Below, in pieces: positions 5,486-6,385 of a DNA stretch of 6,385 nt. Under the pieces are notes generated by a model. The model was given only the letters and a program-made list of their open reading frames with translations, was not told the origin of the DNA and did no database searches. How positions within the stretch are numbered: position 1 is the stretch's first letter; each line of letters starts with the position of its first letter. The stretch is from an uncultured Collinsella sp. (GTDB lineage: Bacteria; Actinomycetota; Coriobacteriia; Coriobacteriales; Coriobacteriaceae), in assembly GCA_937997605.1 (NCBI GenBank), contig CALLFD010000174.1:1-6385 (forward strand), given 5' to 3'. The translations under genes and the position numbers were made by a program.

Positions 5486-6385
5486 ATGAAAGGCATCATC
5501 CTCGCGGGTGGCTCGGGCACGCGTCTGTACCCGCTCACGCTCGTCACCAGCAAGCAGCTGCTGCCGGTCTACGACAAGCCCATGATCTACTACCCGCTCA
5601 GCACCCTCATGCTGGCGGGCATCCGGGATATCCTGGTCATCTCCACGCCGACCGACCTCCCCAACTTCGAGCGCCTGCTCGGGGACGGCTCGCGCTACGG
5701 CGTCAACCTGTCCTACGCCGAGCAGCCCTCGCCGGACGGCCTTGCGCAGGCCTTCACCATCGGCGAGGACTTCATCGCCGGCGAGCCGTGCGCGCTGGTG
5801 CTCGGCGACAACATCTTCTACGGCAACGGCCTGTCCCGCCACCTGACGCGCGCCGTCCAGAACGCCGAGTCGGGCCGCGCCACGGTCTTCGGCTACCACG
5901 TGGACGACCCCGAGCGCTTCGGCGTCGTGGAGTTCGACGGGGAGGGCAGGGCCGTCTCCATCGAGGAGAAGCCCGCCGAACCCAAGAGCTCCTACGCCGT
6001 CACCGGCCTGTACTTCTACCCGGGCGACGTGGCAGCCAAGGCGCACGAAGTGAGGCCCTCGGCCCGCGGCGAGCTCGAGATCACCACGCTCAACCAGATG
6101 TACCTGGAGGAGGGGACGCTGTCCGTGGTGACCCTCGGCCGCGGCTACGCGTGGCTGGACACCGGCACCATGGAGAGCCTGCACGAGGCCGCGGAGTTCG
6201 TCCGCGCCGTGGAGCACTCCCAGGACCTGCCCGTGTCCGTCCCCGAGGAGATCGCCTGGGAGAACGGCTGGATCTCCACCGCCGAGCTTGAGGAGGCCGC
6301 CAAGGCCTACGGCAAGTCGGTCTACGGGCGGCACCTGAAGAAGGTCGCCGCCGGCGAGATCGTCAACAGCCCGCGCGAGTACTAG
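5486..6385 (+). CDS. rfbA: Glucose-1-phosphate thymidylyltransferase
   Basis: A complete 299-residue protein, the usual RmlA/RfbA length. It joins dTTP and glucose-1-phosphate into dTDP-glucose, the first step of dTDP-L-rhamnose synthesis in the cytoplasm. The nucleotide-binding signature GGSGTRLYPLT is at residues 8-18 and KQLLPVYDKPMIYYPL at 23-37. PSPDGLAQAF is at 81-90. The metal ligands are Asp108 in GDNIFYG and Asp225 in WLDTGT. EITTLNQMYLE (198-208) is also typical. No key residue is missing. Codons end almost always in G or C, unlike the glycosyltransferase to the left, so this gene looks native to a high-GC host. It has its own promoter and a strong GGAGGT site. It ends at the last base of the window; partners such as rfbB, rfbC and rfbD may follow outside. 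The product would feed rhamnose-containing wall polysaccharide, possibly assembled by the nearby glycosyltransferase. Confidence 0.96.
   Translation: MKGIILAGGSGTRLYPLTLVTSKQLLPVYDKPMIYYPLSTLMLAGIRDILVISTPTDLPNFERLLGDGSRYGVNLSYAEQPSPDGLAQAFTIGEDFIAGEPCALVLGDNIFYGNGLSRHLTRAVQNAESGRATVFGYHVDDPERFGVVEFDGEGRAVSIEEKPAEPKSSYAVTGLYFYPGDVAAKAHEVRPSARGELEITTLNQMYLEEGTLSVVTLGRGYAWLDTGTMESLHEAAEFVRAVEHSQDLPVSVPEEIAWENGWISTAELEEAAKAYGKSVYGRHLKKVAAGEIVNSPREY

Noticed and set aside
5300..6334. Long open frame on the - strand opposite rfbA
   Set aside because: It is the antisense shadow of a G/C-ending gene; its protein is low-complexity Gly/Val/Asp/Arg-rich and matches no family style, while rfbA is unmistakable.

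Overview
The window looks like part of a surface-polysaccharide and cell-envelope locus of a high-GC Gram-positive bacterium. A Coriobacteriia-type actinobacterium (the Collinsella/Olsenella kind) is my best guess. This rests on the strongly G/C-ending codons of the dTDP-sugar gene and on the style of the aromatic/glycine cell-wall-binding repeat protein. It is inference from style, not a database match.

Layout, left to right. (1) 1-1434, + strand: the 3' part of a secreted protein with about a dozen cell-wall-binding repeats and a C-terminal Cys/His (NlpC/P60- or CHAP-like) domain. Its start lies outside the window. (2) 1435-1625: a gap holding a perfect 14-15 bp hairpin between two converging genes. 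(3) 1626-4211, - strand: a large glycosyltransferase with two GT-A (family 2) domains behind a roughly 330-residue N-terminal region. It is clearly more AT-rich than the right end of the window. (4) 4212-4478: a non-coding junction containing a tRNA-like 3' end (T arm plus acceptor 3' strand) and a degenerate direct repeat of the sequence just before it. (5) 4479-5253 (perhaps to about 5300), - strand: a two-helix membrane protein and, upstream of it, the C-terminal part of an ImmA/IrrE-type peptidase that appears broken. (6) 5254-5485: a regulatory gap with a 24-bp dyad, a 10-bp palindrome, a likely promoter and a strong ribosome binding site. (7) 5486-6385, + strand: a complete glucose-1-phosphate thymidylyltransferase (rfbA/rmlA).

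How it fits together. RfbA makes dTDP-glucose, the entry point to dTDP-rhamnose. The double-domain glycosyltransferase is of the kind that builds rhamnan-like or other cell-wall polysaccharides. The repeat protein probably binds the wall and may cut peptidoglycan. Between these envelope genes sits what reads as a decayed piece of a prophage or integrative element: a tRNA-like end as possible attachment site, then a membrane-protein gene and an ImmA remnant in the order of a phage lysogeny module, with no integrase and no repressor. I found no convincing intact new system. The most interesting part is the 4212-5485 junction.
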